NCBI GenBank assembly: GCA_033764095.1
Contig: JANRJF010000023.1
Location: 1 to 54,300, forward strand
Direction: 5' to 3'
DNA: 54,300 nucleotides
Source: JBDTMT01 sp033764095
GTDB lineage: Bacteria; Desulfobacterota; Binatia; HRBIN30; CADEER01
Positions 16,421 through 24,222 of this stretch are shown piece by piece. Position numbers and translations under genes: made by a program. Positions within the stretch are counted from its first letter, which is position 1. Each line of letters starts with the position of its first letter. The notes below the pieces were generated by a model. It saw only the letters and a list, made by a program, of their open reading frames with translations. It made no database searches and had not been told where the DNA came from.

Positions 16421-17338
16421 ATGGACTTCGCCGGATTCGAACGGCCGAGCTTTACGCAGGTGCCGGACGAGATCTTCGACGTCCTCATGCCTGACCTGAG
16501 CGGCGCCGAGCTGAAGGTGTTGCTCTACATCTGCCGGCGCACGTTTGGCTTCGGCCGATCAGCGGCAAAGATCACCCTCGACCAACTGCTCAACGGCCAT
16601 CGCAACCGCGACGGCGCCGCCCTCGATCGAGGCGCCGGTATCAGCAGCCGCGGCACCCTGGTCACCGCTCTGAAGCAGCTTCGCGAGCAGGGCATCATCG
16701 TCGTCGAGGGGCCGGACGGCCGAGCCAAAACGTACAGCCTCCGCTTCCGTTCCAGCTGTCCGAAAATCGGACAGCTGCACGAGGAGCCCGCCGATTCGGC
16801 AGGACCGGAAATCGGACCTGCGGCAGGACCGGAAATCGGACCCGCGCAGGACCGAAAATCGGACCCCCATAAGACAAACAGTTCTAGACACACAGATGGA
16901 CAGACAGAGAACCCTCCTCTGCCCGCTTCACCTGGTGATCAAAACTCAGACAGCCGGAAGGTCACTTGGCTGACCCCGTTCGAGGACGCGTGGCGTGCTC
17001 AGTACGGCGGTCCCATGGAGCGTGGCAGGCACCTGAAAGGGCTCGCCGCCGCGCGCCGCGAGCTGGGTGACGCTGAAGCGCTGCGGCGGTGGCGCATCTA
17101 TCTCGCCGCAGAAGACGGCAAGTTCGCACGAGGGGGCACATTCGCCTCAACCCTCGCGCAATGGACTCACCCACGAGCTGGCCGACGACCGCCGGTCATG
17201 TCGCCGGCATCCACCCCGCCACAGGGAGATTCGCATGCCCAACCAGGCGCAGCAGCCGATCCCGCCAACGACGACCGATGGTCCGACCTTGAGGACCGTG
17301 GTCGCCGCCAAGCCGAGCGTGACGGCCTCCGCACCTAA
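16421..17338 (+). CDS. O-like phage replication initiator
   Basis: The 305-residue product has an N-terminal winged-helix domain (residues about 10-105) resembling phage replication protein O N-domains: FTQVPDEIFD, then LKVLLYICRRTFGFGR, then GTLVTALKQLREQGII. A low-complexity linker (about 115-185) follows, then a C-terminal domain with WLTPFEDAWRAQYGG and ARGGTFASTLAQW. It should bind the phage origin and recruit the helicase loader. The linker DNA carries palindromic iteron-like repeats, as in lambda gene O. The next gene (DnaC-like) overlaps it by 104 bp, and DnaB follows. Confidence 0.78.
   Translation: MDFAGFERPSFTQVPDEIFDVLMPDLSGAELKVLLYICRRTFGFGRSAAKITLDQLLNGHRNRDGAALDRGAGISSRGTLVTALKQLREQGIIVVEGPDGRAKTYSLRFRSSCPKIGQLHEEPADSAGPEIGPAAGPEIGPAQDRKSDPHKTNSSRHTDGQTENPPLPASPGDQNSDSRKVTWLTPFEDAWRAQYGGPMERGRHLKGLAAARRELGDAEALRRWRIYLAAEDGKFARGGTFASTLAQWTHPRAGRRPPVMSPASTPPQGDSHAQPGAAADPANDDRWSDLEDRGRRQAERDGLRT
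16753..16910. other. Putative phage replication origin inside the O-like gene
   Basis: Four near-identical words CCG(A/G)AAATCGGAC start at 16760, 16805, 16829 and 16852. The first sits in a perfect 11-bp inverted repeat with an AAA loop (16753-16777); copies 2-4 are preceded by CAGGA. A less GC-rich stretch (about 16868-16910) follows on the right. Copy 4 is in a different reading frame from copies 1-3, so conservation is at DNA level. The layout matches lambda ori (iterons in O, then an AT-richer block), but function is inferred. Confidence 0.65.
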
Positions 17339-17684
17339 GACCTGCGCCTGCGGCGCCGTGGTGCTGGGCGCGGCGTGCCTGGCCTGTGCGCAGCGCCGCG
17401 CCGAGGCCGCGCTCTGGGACGCGATCCCCGCGGCACTCGACCGCTTCCACCTGGTGGTCGGCGCCGAGTACGCCGAGGCCTCGCTCGCCGACTTCGCGCC
17501 GGCGACGTGCGACCGCGCCCTCGCCGCGCATCGTCGCTGGCGCGCCCGCGAGCGGTTCTACGGCTTCCTGATCGCCGGCCCGTTCGGCGTCGGCAAGACG
17601 CACTTCGCCGCCGCTGCCGCGCGCCTCTGGGTGCTCGCCGGTGCGAGCTTCCGCTGGATTCCGGTCCGCGAGCTGTTCGTCTAG
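17235..17684 (+). CDS. DnaC-like helicase loader, N-terminal part ending at an in-frame amber
   Basis: The 149-residue part starts at ATG 17235 with a GGGAG ribosome site. It has a zinc-finger-like CAC-x8-CLAC segment (residues about 38-51) and an AAA+ Walker A, GPFGVGKTH, with Lys121. It stops at TAG 17682-17684, right after RELFV, where DnaC/IstB-type ATPases continue unbroken. The frame remains open after the stop and supplies Walker B, so the two parts are one gene with a nonsense codon, a sequencing error or readthrough. DnaC-type ATPases load DnaB onto the origin. The gene overlaps the O-like gene by 104 bp. Confidence 0.75.
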   Translation: MPNQAQQPIPPTTTDGPTLRTVVAAKPSVTASAPKTCACGAVVLGAACLACAQRRAEAALWDAIPAALDRFHLVVGAEYAEASLADFAPATCDRALAAHRRWRARERFYGFLIAGPFGVGKTHFAAAAARLWVLAGASFRWIPVRELFV

Positions 17685-17987
17685 GTGCGCGACACCTACC
17701 AGGACGGCGCGGCGGCCTCCGAGCTCGAGGTGCTCACCGCGCTCAAGACCGCCGACGTCCTGGTGCTCGACGACCTCGGCCGCGAGGGGCGCGTGAGCGA
17801 GCAGGTGCAGTCGCTGCTGCACGCGATCCTGGATGAGCGCATCCGCCGTCGGCTGCTGACGTTCATCACGACCAACCTGCAGGGCCGTGACATCGCCGCC
17901 CGCTACGACGGCGCGATCGCGAGCCGCCTGGCGCTGTTCGATCACCTGGTGATCCGCGGCGAGGACCGGCGGCAGGAGCTGGTGTGA
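17685..17987 (+). CDS. DnaC-like helicase loader, C-terminal part after the amber codon
   Basis: It is in the same frame as the upstream part and begins with GTG directly after TAG, so it could be reinitiated. It holds Walker B VLVLDDLGRE (Asp residues 179-180 of the joined protein), sensor 1 in FITTNLQGRD and the arginine region SRLALFDHLVIRGEDRR. It has no Walker A, so alone it cannot be an active ATPase. Its end overlaps the DnaB start by 4 bp (GTGA). The joined length would be about 250 residues, normal for DnaC. Confidence 0.75.
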   Translation: MRDTYQDGAAASELEVLTALKTADVLVLDDLGREGRVSEQVQSLLHAILDERIRRRLLTFITTNLQGRDIAARYDGAIASRLALFDHLVIRGEDRRQELV

Positions 17988-19342
17988 CAGCACAGGTGCA
18001 CCAGTTGGCCGACCAGAAGTCCCCGAGCCAGTCGGCGCCGCACTCGATCGAGGCGGAAGAAGGCGTGCTCGGCGGCTGCTTGCTGGACGAGTCGATGGTC
18101 GACCGTGCGCTGGAGATTCTGAAGCCGGCCGACTTCTACCGGCAGGCGCACCGCACGATCATGATCGCGTTCGCCGACCTCCGCGGGCGCGGCTCCCCGG
18201 TCGACCTGACCACGACGGCCGACATCCTGCGCGGACGCAACGAACTCGGCGACATCGGCGGCGCCACGTACCTCGCCGACCTGATCGAGCGCGTCCCGAC
18301 AGCGGCCAATGTGCCGTACTACGCGCAGATTGTTCGGCGCGACGCGCAGCGGCGCCAGATCATTGCCGGGGCCAGAGAGCTGGCGCTCACGATGCGCGAC
18401 AACGGCGCGCCGCTTAGCGAGTCGCTGCCGGCCGCGCTCGAGCCGCTCTTGAACATCGACCTGACGGTGCGTGGCCGACAGTCGCTGGGCGCGGCGGTCG
18501 TGCAGACGATCAGTCGGCTGGAGGAAGAGGCCTCCGGTGCGCGCAAGGTTGGTGTCACCACCGGCCTATACGGGCTCGACACACGCTTGGGCGGCTACTG
18601 CCGCGGCACGTACATCGTCATCGCCGGCCGTCCCTCGATGGGCAAGTCCAGCCTCAGTGACACGAGCGCGCTAGCCCAGCTGCGCGAAGGTCATCGCGTC
18701 GGCGTCGTCTCGCTGGAGACGAGCCGCGAGAAGTATCTGCGCCGGCTGTTCGCCAAGGTCGCCAAGGTTGACTTGAGCCGGATGAAGCAAGGGCGCCTGA
18801 ACCCCGACGAGCTGCGGCGCCTGTCGCTCGCCGCCGAGGAGGTCGCCGAGTGGCCGCTCGAGATCGCCGACGACGAGTCGACGCGGTCGGACTGGGCGAC
18901 GGTGCAGGTGGTCATCCGGCGCATGGTCGGTGAAGGCGCCGAGGTGATCTACATCGACCACCTGGGGCTGATTGAGCTGCCGGGGAAGTTCCAGCCCGCC
19001 GAGAAGGTCAAGCAGATCACCCGGCAAACCAAGCGGCTCGCCGAGCAGCTCGACATCCCGCTGGTGCAGCTCGTCCAGATTAACCGCGAGGCGGCCAAGC
19101 CGATGCGGAAGAACCAGCACCAGCCCGGCATGCACAACCTGCGTGAGTCGGGAACGATCGAGCAGGACGCCGACGACATCATCCTGCTGCACCGGCCCTG
19201 GTACTACGACAAGACCAAGGACGCCTCGCTCTGTGAGGCGATCATCGCGAAGCAGCGCGACGGCGCCGTCGGCGTAGTCGAGCTCCGCTTCATCGGCGAG
19301 ACGGCGCAGTTCGCCGACTACCACCAGGAGGCGCTGTTCTGA
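17984..19342 (+). CDS. dnaB: Replicative DNA helicase DnaB
   Basis: The 452-residue product has the two DnaB domains: an N-terminal helical domain (SIEAEEGVLGGCLLD near residue 22) and a RecA-like motor from about 180. Walker A is GRPSMGKSS near 222; the catalytic Glu is in SLETSREKYLRRL near 245; Walker B lies in EVIYIDHLGL near 325; and LRESGTIEQDADDI near 385 is a strong family signature. It should unwind DNA at the phage fork. It is slightly shorter than host DnaB. The start GTG 17984 overlaps the loader's stop. Confidence 0.93.
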   Translation: MTAQVHQLADQKSPSQSAPHSIEAEEGVLGGCLLDESMVDRALEILKPADFYRQAHRTIMIAFADLRGRGSPVDLTTTADILRGRNELGDIGGATYLADLIERVPTAANVPYYAQIVRRDAQRRQIIAGARELALTMRDNGAPLSESLPAALEPLLNIDLTVRGRQSLGAAVVQTISRLEEEASGARKVGVTTGLYGLDTRLGGYCRGTYIVIAGRPSMGKSSLSDTSALAQLREGHRVGVVSLETSREKYLRRLFAKVAKVDLSRMKQGRLNPDELRRLSLAAEEVAEWPLEIADDESTRSDWATVQVVIRRMVGEGAEVIYIDHLGLIELPGKFQPAEKVKQITRQTKRLAEQLDIPLVQLVQINREAAKPMRKNQHQPGMHNLRESGTIEQDADDIILLHRPWYYDKTKDASLCEAIIAKQRDGAVGVVELRFIGETAQFADYHQEALF

Positions 19343-19378
19343 TGCGCGCCGCCTCCAACCACCTGCGGGGAGGACATC

Positions 19379-19687
19379 ATGGGGAAGCGTAGTGGAGGGG
19401 AGAGCAAGCCGCGCACGCCACGCCAGCAGTCGCTTGCCGGCATGGAGGAGCTCGACATCCCGGATCTCACCATCGCCGGCGAGGAGTACGTCGAAGCCTG
19501 CAGTGAGCGCGGTCGCGCTGGCAAGCGCGTGAAGGACACCAAGGCGTCGCTCCTCGAGCAGATGCGCAAGCACAAACGCGACAAGTACCGGCTGCCGGGC
19601 ACGTCGACGATGCTCTCGCTCAAGAAGGGCGAGGACGACATCAAGATCGAGATCAAAGAGCAGCCGGCCGACGAGCAGCTCGAGTAG
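19379..19687 (+). CDS. Small charged phage protein, unknown
   Basis: The 102-residue product starts at ATG 19379 with GGGGAGG upstream. It is highly charged, rich in Lys and Glu, and probably helical, with the stretch RVKDTKASLLEQMRKHKRDK followed by a short beta-like end. It has no membrane segment or cysteine pair. Its position between DnaB and RusA suggests replication or recombination. I do not recognise a family. Confidence 0.65.
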   Translation: MGKRSGGESKPRTPRQQSLAGMEELDIPDLTIAGEEYVEACSERGRAGKRVKDTKASLLEQMRKHKRDKYRLPGTSTMLSLKKGEDDIKIEIKEQPADEQLE

Positions 19688-19694
19688 GCCGACG

Positions 19695-20213
19695 GTGTTC
19701 GAGATCGTCATCCCGGGCGAGCCGCACGCGCAAGGGCGCGCGCGCGCGGTGCCGCTGATGCGCAACGGCGAGCCGGTCTTCCAACCGGGGACACGCCGCC
19801 CGATCATCCAGTTCTACGATCCGCCCGGATCGAAGGAGTGGAAGAAGGCGGCGCGGACGCACATGCTCGCCGCGCTCGCCGGGGCGCCGCCGTTCAGCGG
19901 GCCCGTCTCCCTGCAGGTCGTCGCCTACTTCAGCTGCCCGCGCTCACAGTGGCGGAAGCTCAACCCGCGCCCCGCGCGGTGGCACAGCATCCGGCCGGAC
20001 GGCGACAACTGCCTCAAGGCGGTGAAGGACGCGGCCAAGGGCGTCCTCTGGCTCGACGACTCGCAGGTGTCGGTCGCGACGGTGGAAAAGGTCATCGCCG
20101 CCCAGGGCGAGGCGCCGCGCACCGTGGTGGTGGTGCGGCCGCTGGCGGCGCTCGAGCTCGTGCAGGTGCCACAGCAGCGGACCCTGTTCGGACCGGAGGC
20201 CTCCAATGGCTGA
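19695..20213 (+). CDS. rusA: RusA-type Holliday-junction resolvase
   Basis: The 172-residue product starts at GTG 19695. It opens with the RusA pattern IPGEPHAQGRAR, and near residue 97 it has PDGDNCLKAVKDA followed by LWLDDSQV, which supply the family's conserved acidic residues for metal binding. RusA cleaves branched DNA made during phage replication and recombination, easing packaging. A longer tail after residue 140 is less conserved. It overlaps the next gene by 8 bp. Confidence 0.88.
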   Translation: MFEIVIPGEPHAQGRARAVPLMRNGEPVFQPGTRRPIIQFYDPPGSKEWKKAARTHMLAALAGAPPFSGPVSLQVVAYFSCPRSQWRKLNPRPARWHSIRPDGDNCLKAVKDAAKGVLWLDDSQVSVATVEKVIAAQGEAPRTVVVVRPLAALELVQVPQQRTLFGPEASNG

Positions 20214-20484
20214 CGCCGATCGCCTGGCGCTCGCCACCGACGCGCTCGGCTACCTGCTGCTGCGCGGCGGCGCGTTCGGCGACTGCGTGGTGGTGCTCGA
20301 CGCCAGCAGCCTGCTGGACGCGCACCGCGCCTGGCTCGGCGCGCTGGTCTTCACGCCGATGGAGATCGCGGCGCTGGGCGCGTACCGCGGCGACGCCGCC
20401 TCGCTCGCCGAGGTCTGCCGCGTGAAGCGCCTGACCGGCGGCACGGTCGTCGAGGTCATCGCGGCGGAGGCGCTGGCGGCATGA
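20206..20484 (+). CDS. Unknown small phage protein
   Basis: The 92-residue product is Ala/Leu-rich and starts at ATG 20206, overlapping RusA. It has a hydrophobic strand VVVLDASSLL and a helical C-terminus, with no metal motif. It overlaps the following gene by 4 bp, so the three are translated together. No family is recognised. Confidence 0.6.
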   Translation: MADADRLALATDALGYLLLRGGAFGDCVVVLDASSLLDAHRAWLGALVFTPMEIAALGAYRGDAASLAEVCRVKRLTGGTVVEVIAAEALAA

Positions 20485-20915
20485 TGGCGCGCGCGCTCAC
20501 GATGCAGGCGTCATCGCCGACCGCGCAGGCCTGGGCGGCGGCGCAGCGGCGCGACGGCGCGCGCCTGGTGCTGGCGCACGGCTACTTCAACCCACCCGAC
20601 GCCGGCGACGTCGCCTACCTGAGCGCGGCCGCAGCGCACGGCCAGCGCCTGCTCGTGCTGGTGCAAGACGATGCGAGCTGGACCGAGGCGCGCGCGCGGT
20701 CGGAGCTGATCTCCGCGCTGCGCGGCGTCGACGTCGTCATCCCGCACGGGATCGGCATGCTCGGCATCGAGCAGGTGCTGACCTGGCTCAATCCGCACGT
20801 GTTTGTCGCGCGCCCGACGTGGCCGGCGATGGACGAGTTGGTGCGCTGGGCGAGCCCGCGCGGCATCGAGGTCGTCGTCGAGCGCGCGGCGGCCGGTCAA
20901 CCGGAGGCACGATGA
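20481..20915 (+). CDS. Nucleotidyltransferase-like (RfaE/cytidylyltransferase fold) protein lacking HxGH
   Basis: The 144-residue product matches the compact cytidylyltransferase layout. Strand RLVLAHGYFNPPDAGDVAYL near residue 28 aligns with the [FC]G.FDxxHxGHxxyL signature, then LLVLVQDDASW aligns with the vvvvnsDas strand, and later come VDVVIPHG and NPHVFVARP. Both histidines of HxGH are Asp here (DAGD), and the C-terminal ISSTxIR motif is not seen. It may be an inactive relative or a sugar/nucleotide-binding protein. Related phage genes have been annotated as ADP-heptose-synthase-like; the role here is unknown. Confidence 0.5.
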   Translation: MMARALTMQASSPTAQAWAAAQRRDGARLVLAHGYFNPPDAGDVAYLSAAAAHGQRLLVLVQDDASWTEARARSELISALRGVDVVIPHGIGMLGIEQVLTWLNPHVFVARPTWPAMDELVRWASPRGIEVVVERAAAGQPEAR

Positions 20916-21568
20916 ACGGTGCACAACTCGCCGGCCTGTCGCTCGCCAAGCTCGCGCAGACCAGCGACGGACTCATTTGGCAGCTGGCCTACCACCCGCG
21001 CCCGACCCAAGGGGCGCTGCGCTCGCTGACCATTCGCACTGGCCGCTTTGGGGAAACCGCCGAGGTGACGCCGGCGCAGCTCGCCGAGAGCGTGCGCGCG
21101 CTGTGCGCCGCCGTCGGCCTGGAGGACGTGATGGGAACCAACTCACTGGACGAGCTCGCCAAGGCCAAAGAGCGCGAGGCGAAAGAAATCGACGCGTCGA
21201 TCGCTGAGCGCGAGCGCGAGTTCGAGCTGGAGATCGCCGAGCTGCGCGCCGGTCAGATCCGCGCGCGCCTTGAGGCCAAGGAGCTGCGCAAGGCCGCGGA
21301 CCGGATCGCGTCGCGCCTGACGCGCGTCGCCGGCGGTCGTCCGTCGGCCAGGGGGGGGGGCAGCATGGCATTCGCCGATCAAATCCTGGAGGCGCTCGCG
21401 GCCAAGCCGAACGACACCTTCACGCGGCCCGCCCTGGCGGAGGTCTGCGGCACCGCGCCGCAGAATCTGAGCCCCGTGCTCACCAAGCTGGTGCAGGACA
21501 AGCGCATCCGGCGTGTCGAGCACGGCGTCTACCAGCACGCGCCGGCGCGGAAGGGTAAAGCGGCGTGA
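20912..21568 (+). CDS. Coiled-coil protein with C-terminal winged helix
   Basis: The 218-residue product starts at ATG 20912, after GGAGG. Residues 1-75 form a small mixed domain. Residues 80-140 are a charged coiled coil rich in Glu, Arg and Lys. A short Arg/Gly linker is encoded by ten consecutive G. Residues 152-210 form a winged-helix-like domain (FADQILEALAAKP, then LSPVLTKLVQDKRIRR). The ATG at 21365 just after the G-run could start the C-terminal domain alone (67 residues). A DNA-binding role is likely for the last domain. Confidence 0.6.
   Translation: MNGAQLAGLSLAKLAQTSDGLIWQLAYHPRPTQGALRSLTIRTGRFGETAEVTPAQLAESVRALCAAVGLEDVMGTNSLDELAKAKEREAKEIDASIAEREREFELEIAELRAGQIRARLEAKELRKAADRIASRLTRVAGGRPSARGGGSMAFADQILEALAAKPNDTFTRPALAEVCGTAPQNLSPVLTKLVQDKRIRRVEHGVYQHAPARKGKAA
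21351..21360 (+). repeat. Homopolymer run of ten G inside a gene
   Basis: Ten G in a row at the boundary between the coiled coil and winged-helix domains, 4 bp before an in-frame ATG. Such tracts are prone to slippage; the run may also serve as a ribosome-binding sequence for the ATG at 21365. Confidence 0.85.
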
Positions 21569-22635
21569 GCACGCCCGAGCTGCTCGACGCCGCCACCGAC
21601 GGCGACGCCACGCACCTGCCGGACGCCTCGGCGCCGTGGGTGCGCCGTCTGATGGCGCTCACCCCTAACGACGTGCTGCGCGAGGCCAAGGACACCTGGC
21701 CGCAGTTGAAGCTGACCGCCTGGCGCTTCGCCTTCCTCGTCTACCGCATCCAGCGCGAGGGGCTCTTCCGCCCGTACGAGTCGCTGACCGCCTGGGCGCG
21801 CGCCGAGCTCGGCCGCGACAGCGCCGTCGTCGCCAAGTACCGGCAGTCGGCCGAGTTCGTGCTCGAGCTGGAGGACGAAGACGAGCGCGCGGCGGCGATG
21901 GCGACGCCGCCGGCCACCCTCGCCGAGGCTGGCGTGCACCGGCTGGCGAAGGTCGATCGACCTGAGGCGGTGCGCCTGGCGCAAGCGGGGATGACGCAGC
22001 GCGATCTCCGCGATGCGGTGAATGAGCGGCTGGCCGAGCGCGAGCACCGCGACGTCGGCGGCGTGCGCAACCTGCACTTCTCGGCGATCACCGTGCAGTC
22101 GCACCGCGCCTTCATGCGCGCGTACCGGCAGGCGCGCTTCCTCTGCCAGACGCCGAAGCCGCCGGACTCCGAGCTGCTCGAGCTGATCGCGCAGGAGCTG
22201 GGGAGCAGCCTGCAGATTCAGCCGGAGACGCTGCAGTGGATGGGGCGCGTCGCCTTCTCGCTGCGCTTCGTGCTCGACGAGGAGGCCGACTACGGCATCC
22301 GCCAGCAGCTCGACGCCGAGCTGGGCGAGCTGCCGGAGGACGCCGAGCGCGAGGAGCTGGGGCTGCGCTTCATCGCCGCTGGGTACGCACGCTGCATCGA
22401 GTGCGGCGCGTCGAACGGCAACGGGCTCGAGGGCAATCATTCCGTTCCGAAGTCCAAGCAGGGGCACTCAAGCCCGATGGTGCCGATGTGCGGCGCCGAC
22501 CACCGCGAGTTCACCGAGAACATTGAGGCGCACTGGAAGGTGCAGAACCGCCTCTGGATGAACCGCGCCGACCTCGGCTGGTTCAAGGCGGCGATGGAGG
22601 CCTGGCTGAACGGCCGGCGCCTCGAGGAGCTGTGA
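21565..22635 (+). CDS. Phage protein with C-terminal HNH-like domain
   Basis: The 356-residue product starts at GTG 21565, overlapping the previous stop. The N-terminal 150 residues are helical (FRPYESLTAWARAELGRDS), with a ParB-like feel but no clear motif. Residues about 270-320 hold CIECGASNG, then GNHSVPKSKQG, then PMCGADHREF, a pattern close to HNH nucleases (Cys pair, His in xHxxPxS, second Cys-x-x-DH). A nuclease role in packaging or host DNA cleavage is possible but unproven. The usual second zinc Cys pair is incomplete. Confidence 0.55.
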   Translation: MSTPELLDAATDGDATHLPDASAPWVRRLMALTPNDVLREAKDTWPQLKLTAWRFAFLVYRIQREGLFRPYESLTAWARAELGRDSAVVAKYRQSAEFVLELEDEDERAAAMATPPATLAEAGVHRLAKVDRPEAVRLAQAGMTQRDLRDAVNERLAEREHRDVGGVRNLHFSAITVQSHRAFMRAYRQARFLCQTPKPPDSELLELIAQELGSSLQIQPETLQWMGRVAFSLRFVLDEEADYGIRQQLDAELGELPEDAEREELGLRFIAAGYARCIECGASNGNGLEGNHSVPKSKQGHSSPMVPMCGADHREFTENIEAHWKVQNRLWMNRADLGWFKAAMEAWLNGRRLEEL

Positions 22636-22636
22636 G

Positions 22637-23020
22637 ATGCTGCTCTGCTGGAACGGGCACCGCTTCTCATCCGCCATGGGGCCGGGAGTGCGCGGCATTC
22701 AGACGATCTGCCCGACCTGCGGCGCCGGCACTGAGTCCACCAGGCTGGACCGCTCCCTGCGCGTGATCGCCATCGCGCCCGAGCTGTTCATGGCGTTCCT
22801 CAGGGGCGAGGCCAGCCCGGCGGCGGTGACCGCGCACCCGCTGCCCAGCGACGCCGAGGTGGTGAACGTCGCCATCGATCGAGAGTACCCGCAGCGCCGC
22901 GCCGCGACGGTGCGCCTCCTGATCCGGTCGGCGGTGTACTCGCCGGTCAATCCGGGCGACGTGGTGCCGTCGATCGAGGGGCCGATGTTCCGGCGCGCGG
23001 CCGGAGCGGCAGGAGCCTGA
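22637..23020 (+). CDS. Small zinc-ribbon-like phage protein
   Basis: The 127-residue product starts at ATG 22637, one base after the preceding stop. It has Cys and His near the start (LLCWNGHRF) and a CPTC pair near residue 26, which together resemble a short zinc ribbon. The rest contains beta-like hydrophobic stretches. No family is recognised. Confidence 0.55.
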   Translation: MLLCWNGHRFSSAMGPGVRGIQTICPTCGAGTESTRLDRSLRVIAIAPELFMAFLRGEASPAAVTAHPLPSDAEVVNVAIDREYPQRRAATVRLLIRSAVYSPVNPGDVVPSIEGPMFRRAAGAAGA

Positions 23021-23021
23021 G

Positions 23022-23507
23022 ATGGCAGCCCGTCGCGCCCGCTACGACCGCCACGACGAAGCGGTCACGTTCGTCACCGCCGCGCTGCGCGCGCGCCGCT
23101 GTCGCGTGCGCATTCACCTGGGTGACGACAAGCGCCGCCGCGGCGTGACGCTCGATGTCTGGCCGCCGGGCGCGACGGCGCCGCTGGCGATCGCCGTGCG
23201 CGCCGCCACCCCGCGCCCGCAGCACCACCGCATCCGGCAGGGCGCGCGGCGCTACGAGTACGAGATCGTCGAGCTGCACTGGAATCTGCACGCGCACGGC
23301 GCGCGGCACTGCCAGCCCGATGTCTGGGTGCTGGTGCGTCTGGATGACAAGCCGGCGTCGCTGGTGCTGCCCAACCGCGCGCTCGCGCCCACGCTGCGCG
23401 CGGTGCAGCTGATCGCCAACCCGCGTCGCGGCGGCTGGTCGCGGCTGCGCGGCTACGCCGGGCGCTGGGAGCTGATCACGCAACCGGCGGCGCAGGCCGC
23501 TGCCTGA
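23022..23507 (+). CDS. Unknown basic phage protein
   Basis: The 161-residue product starts at ATG 23022 and is Arg-rich. It has alternating strands (RVRIHLGDD, GVTLDVWPP, YEYEIVELHWNLH) that resemble a small alpha/beta nuclease core, but no definite catalytic motif can be named. It lies in a run of small co-directional genes. Function unknown. Confidence 0.55.
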   Translation: MAARRARYDRHDEAVTFVTAALRARRCRVRIHLGDDKRRRGVTLDVWPPGATAPLAIAVRAATPRPQHHRIRQGARRYEYEIVELHWNLHAHGARHCQPDVWVLVRLDDKPASLVLPNRALAPTLRAVQLIANPRRGGWSRLRGYAGRWELITQPAAQAAA

Positions 23508-23521
23508 GAGGGGAGGAGGAG

Positions 23522-23899
23522 ATGCTGCGACGATACGGATGGCCGACGGTGCCGCTGCGCTGCGCGGTGGCTGCGATGGTCCTGCTGGCGACGTCCGCGT
23601 GTAGCAGCGGCGGCGCCAGCGAGCGCGAGCAGCGCGAGGGCGAATCGGTGTGTCGCCGGTTCGGTGGCGTCGAGCGCGTCACGGCGTGCGACCCGCCCAT
23701 GTGCTGCCTCTGTAACGATGGTGCGCGCCAAGACTATCGCGGGCAGTTGTGCGCCGCGGCCTGCAGCGCGCACGACGGCGAGAATCCCGGCGCGCGCACG
23801 AGTGCCTGGTTCGGCTGGACCGGCGGCACGGCCGAGTGCGGCGACGGCAGCAAGTTCACCTTGTCGCTCGTCGGCTGCGCCTTCGGCGGCAAAGGCTGA
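23522..23899 (+). CDS. Cysteine-rich phage lipoprotein
   Basis: The 125-residue product starts at ATG 23522 after GGGGAGGAGGAG. The hydrophobic segment ends in a lipobox LLATSAC with Cys near residue 27. The mature part has at least ten cysteines, including CDPPMCCLC and CAAACSAH, so it should be disulfide-bonded and exported. Outer-membrane lipoproteins of phages can be superinfection-exclusion factors or outer spanins. It is cysteine-rich, not proline-rich, which argues against a classical Rz1. Confidence 0.6.
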   Translation: MLRRYGWPTVPLRCAVAAMVLLATSACSSGGASEREQREGESVCRRFGGVERVTACDPPMCCLCNDGARQDYRGQLCAAACSAHDGENPGARTSAWFGWTGGTAECGDGSKFTLSLVGCAFGGKG

Positions 23900-23901
23900 C
23901 C

Positions 23902-24210
23902 ATGCGCCTCCTGGCAAAGTACGCGGCGCTGTTGCTGTTCGCGTTGCTGGTGAGCCGGCTGCTGCATGCGGCCTGCGCGCCGGCGCCGGCACTCAATCGA
24001 GTGGGGGCGGCGGAGGACGGGGTGCTCGCGGCGGTGGCGGAGTACTGCGACGCCACTGGAGCCGCGGGAGCGGTGTTGGGGCTGGATGGGGAGGCGCCGG
24101 TCGGGATCACGATTCTGTGCCCGGCCGGCGCCGAGCAACTGGCTGACGCATACACGGCGCAGAAAGCGGCGCCGACGCTCGCCGCACGACCGGCGACGGG
24201 CGGGATCTGA
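23902..24210 (+). CDS. Small exported or membrane-anchored protein
   Basis: The 102-residue product starts at ATG 23902, two bases after the lipoprotein stop. An N-terminal hydrophobic helix (LLAKYAALLLFALLVSRLL) ends near HAACAPAPA, giving either a signal peptide or an anchor. The remainder is short, Ala/Gly-rich, with two cysteines. It forms a pair with the upstream lipoprotein. No family is recognised. Confidence 0.55.
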   Translation: MRLLAKYAALLLFALLVSRLLHAACAPAPALNRVGAAEDGVLAAVAEYCDATGAAGAVLGLDGEAPVGITILCPAGAEQLADAYTAQKAAPTLAARPATGGI

Positions 24211-24222
24211 GGCGGACGGTCG

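Noticed and set aside
16745..16870. Iteron words considered as a repeated peptide (GPEIGP)
   Set aside because: The fourth copy is in another frame, so the repeat is conserved as DNA.
17682..17684. Phage-wide reassignment of TAG to an amino acid
   Set aside because: TAG is used as the natural stop of the integrase, the gene ending at 19687, the cargo gene, cassette gene 1 and the gene ending at 53624.
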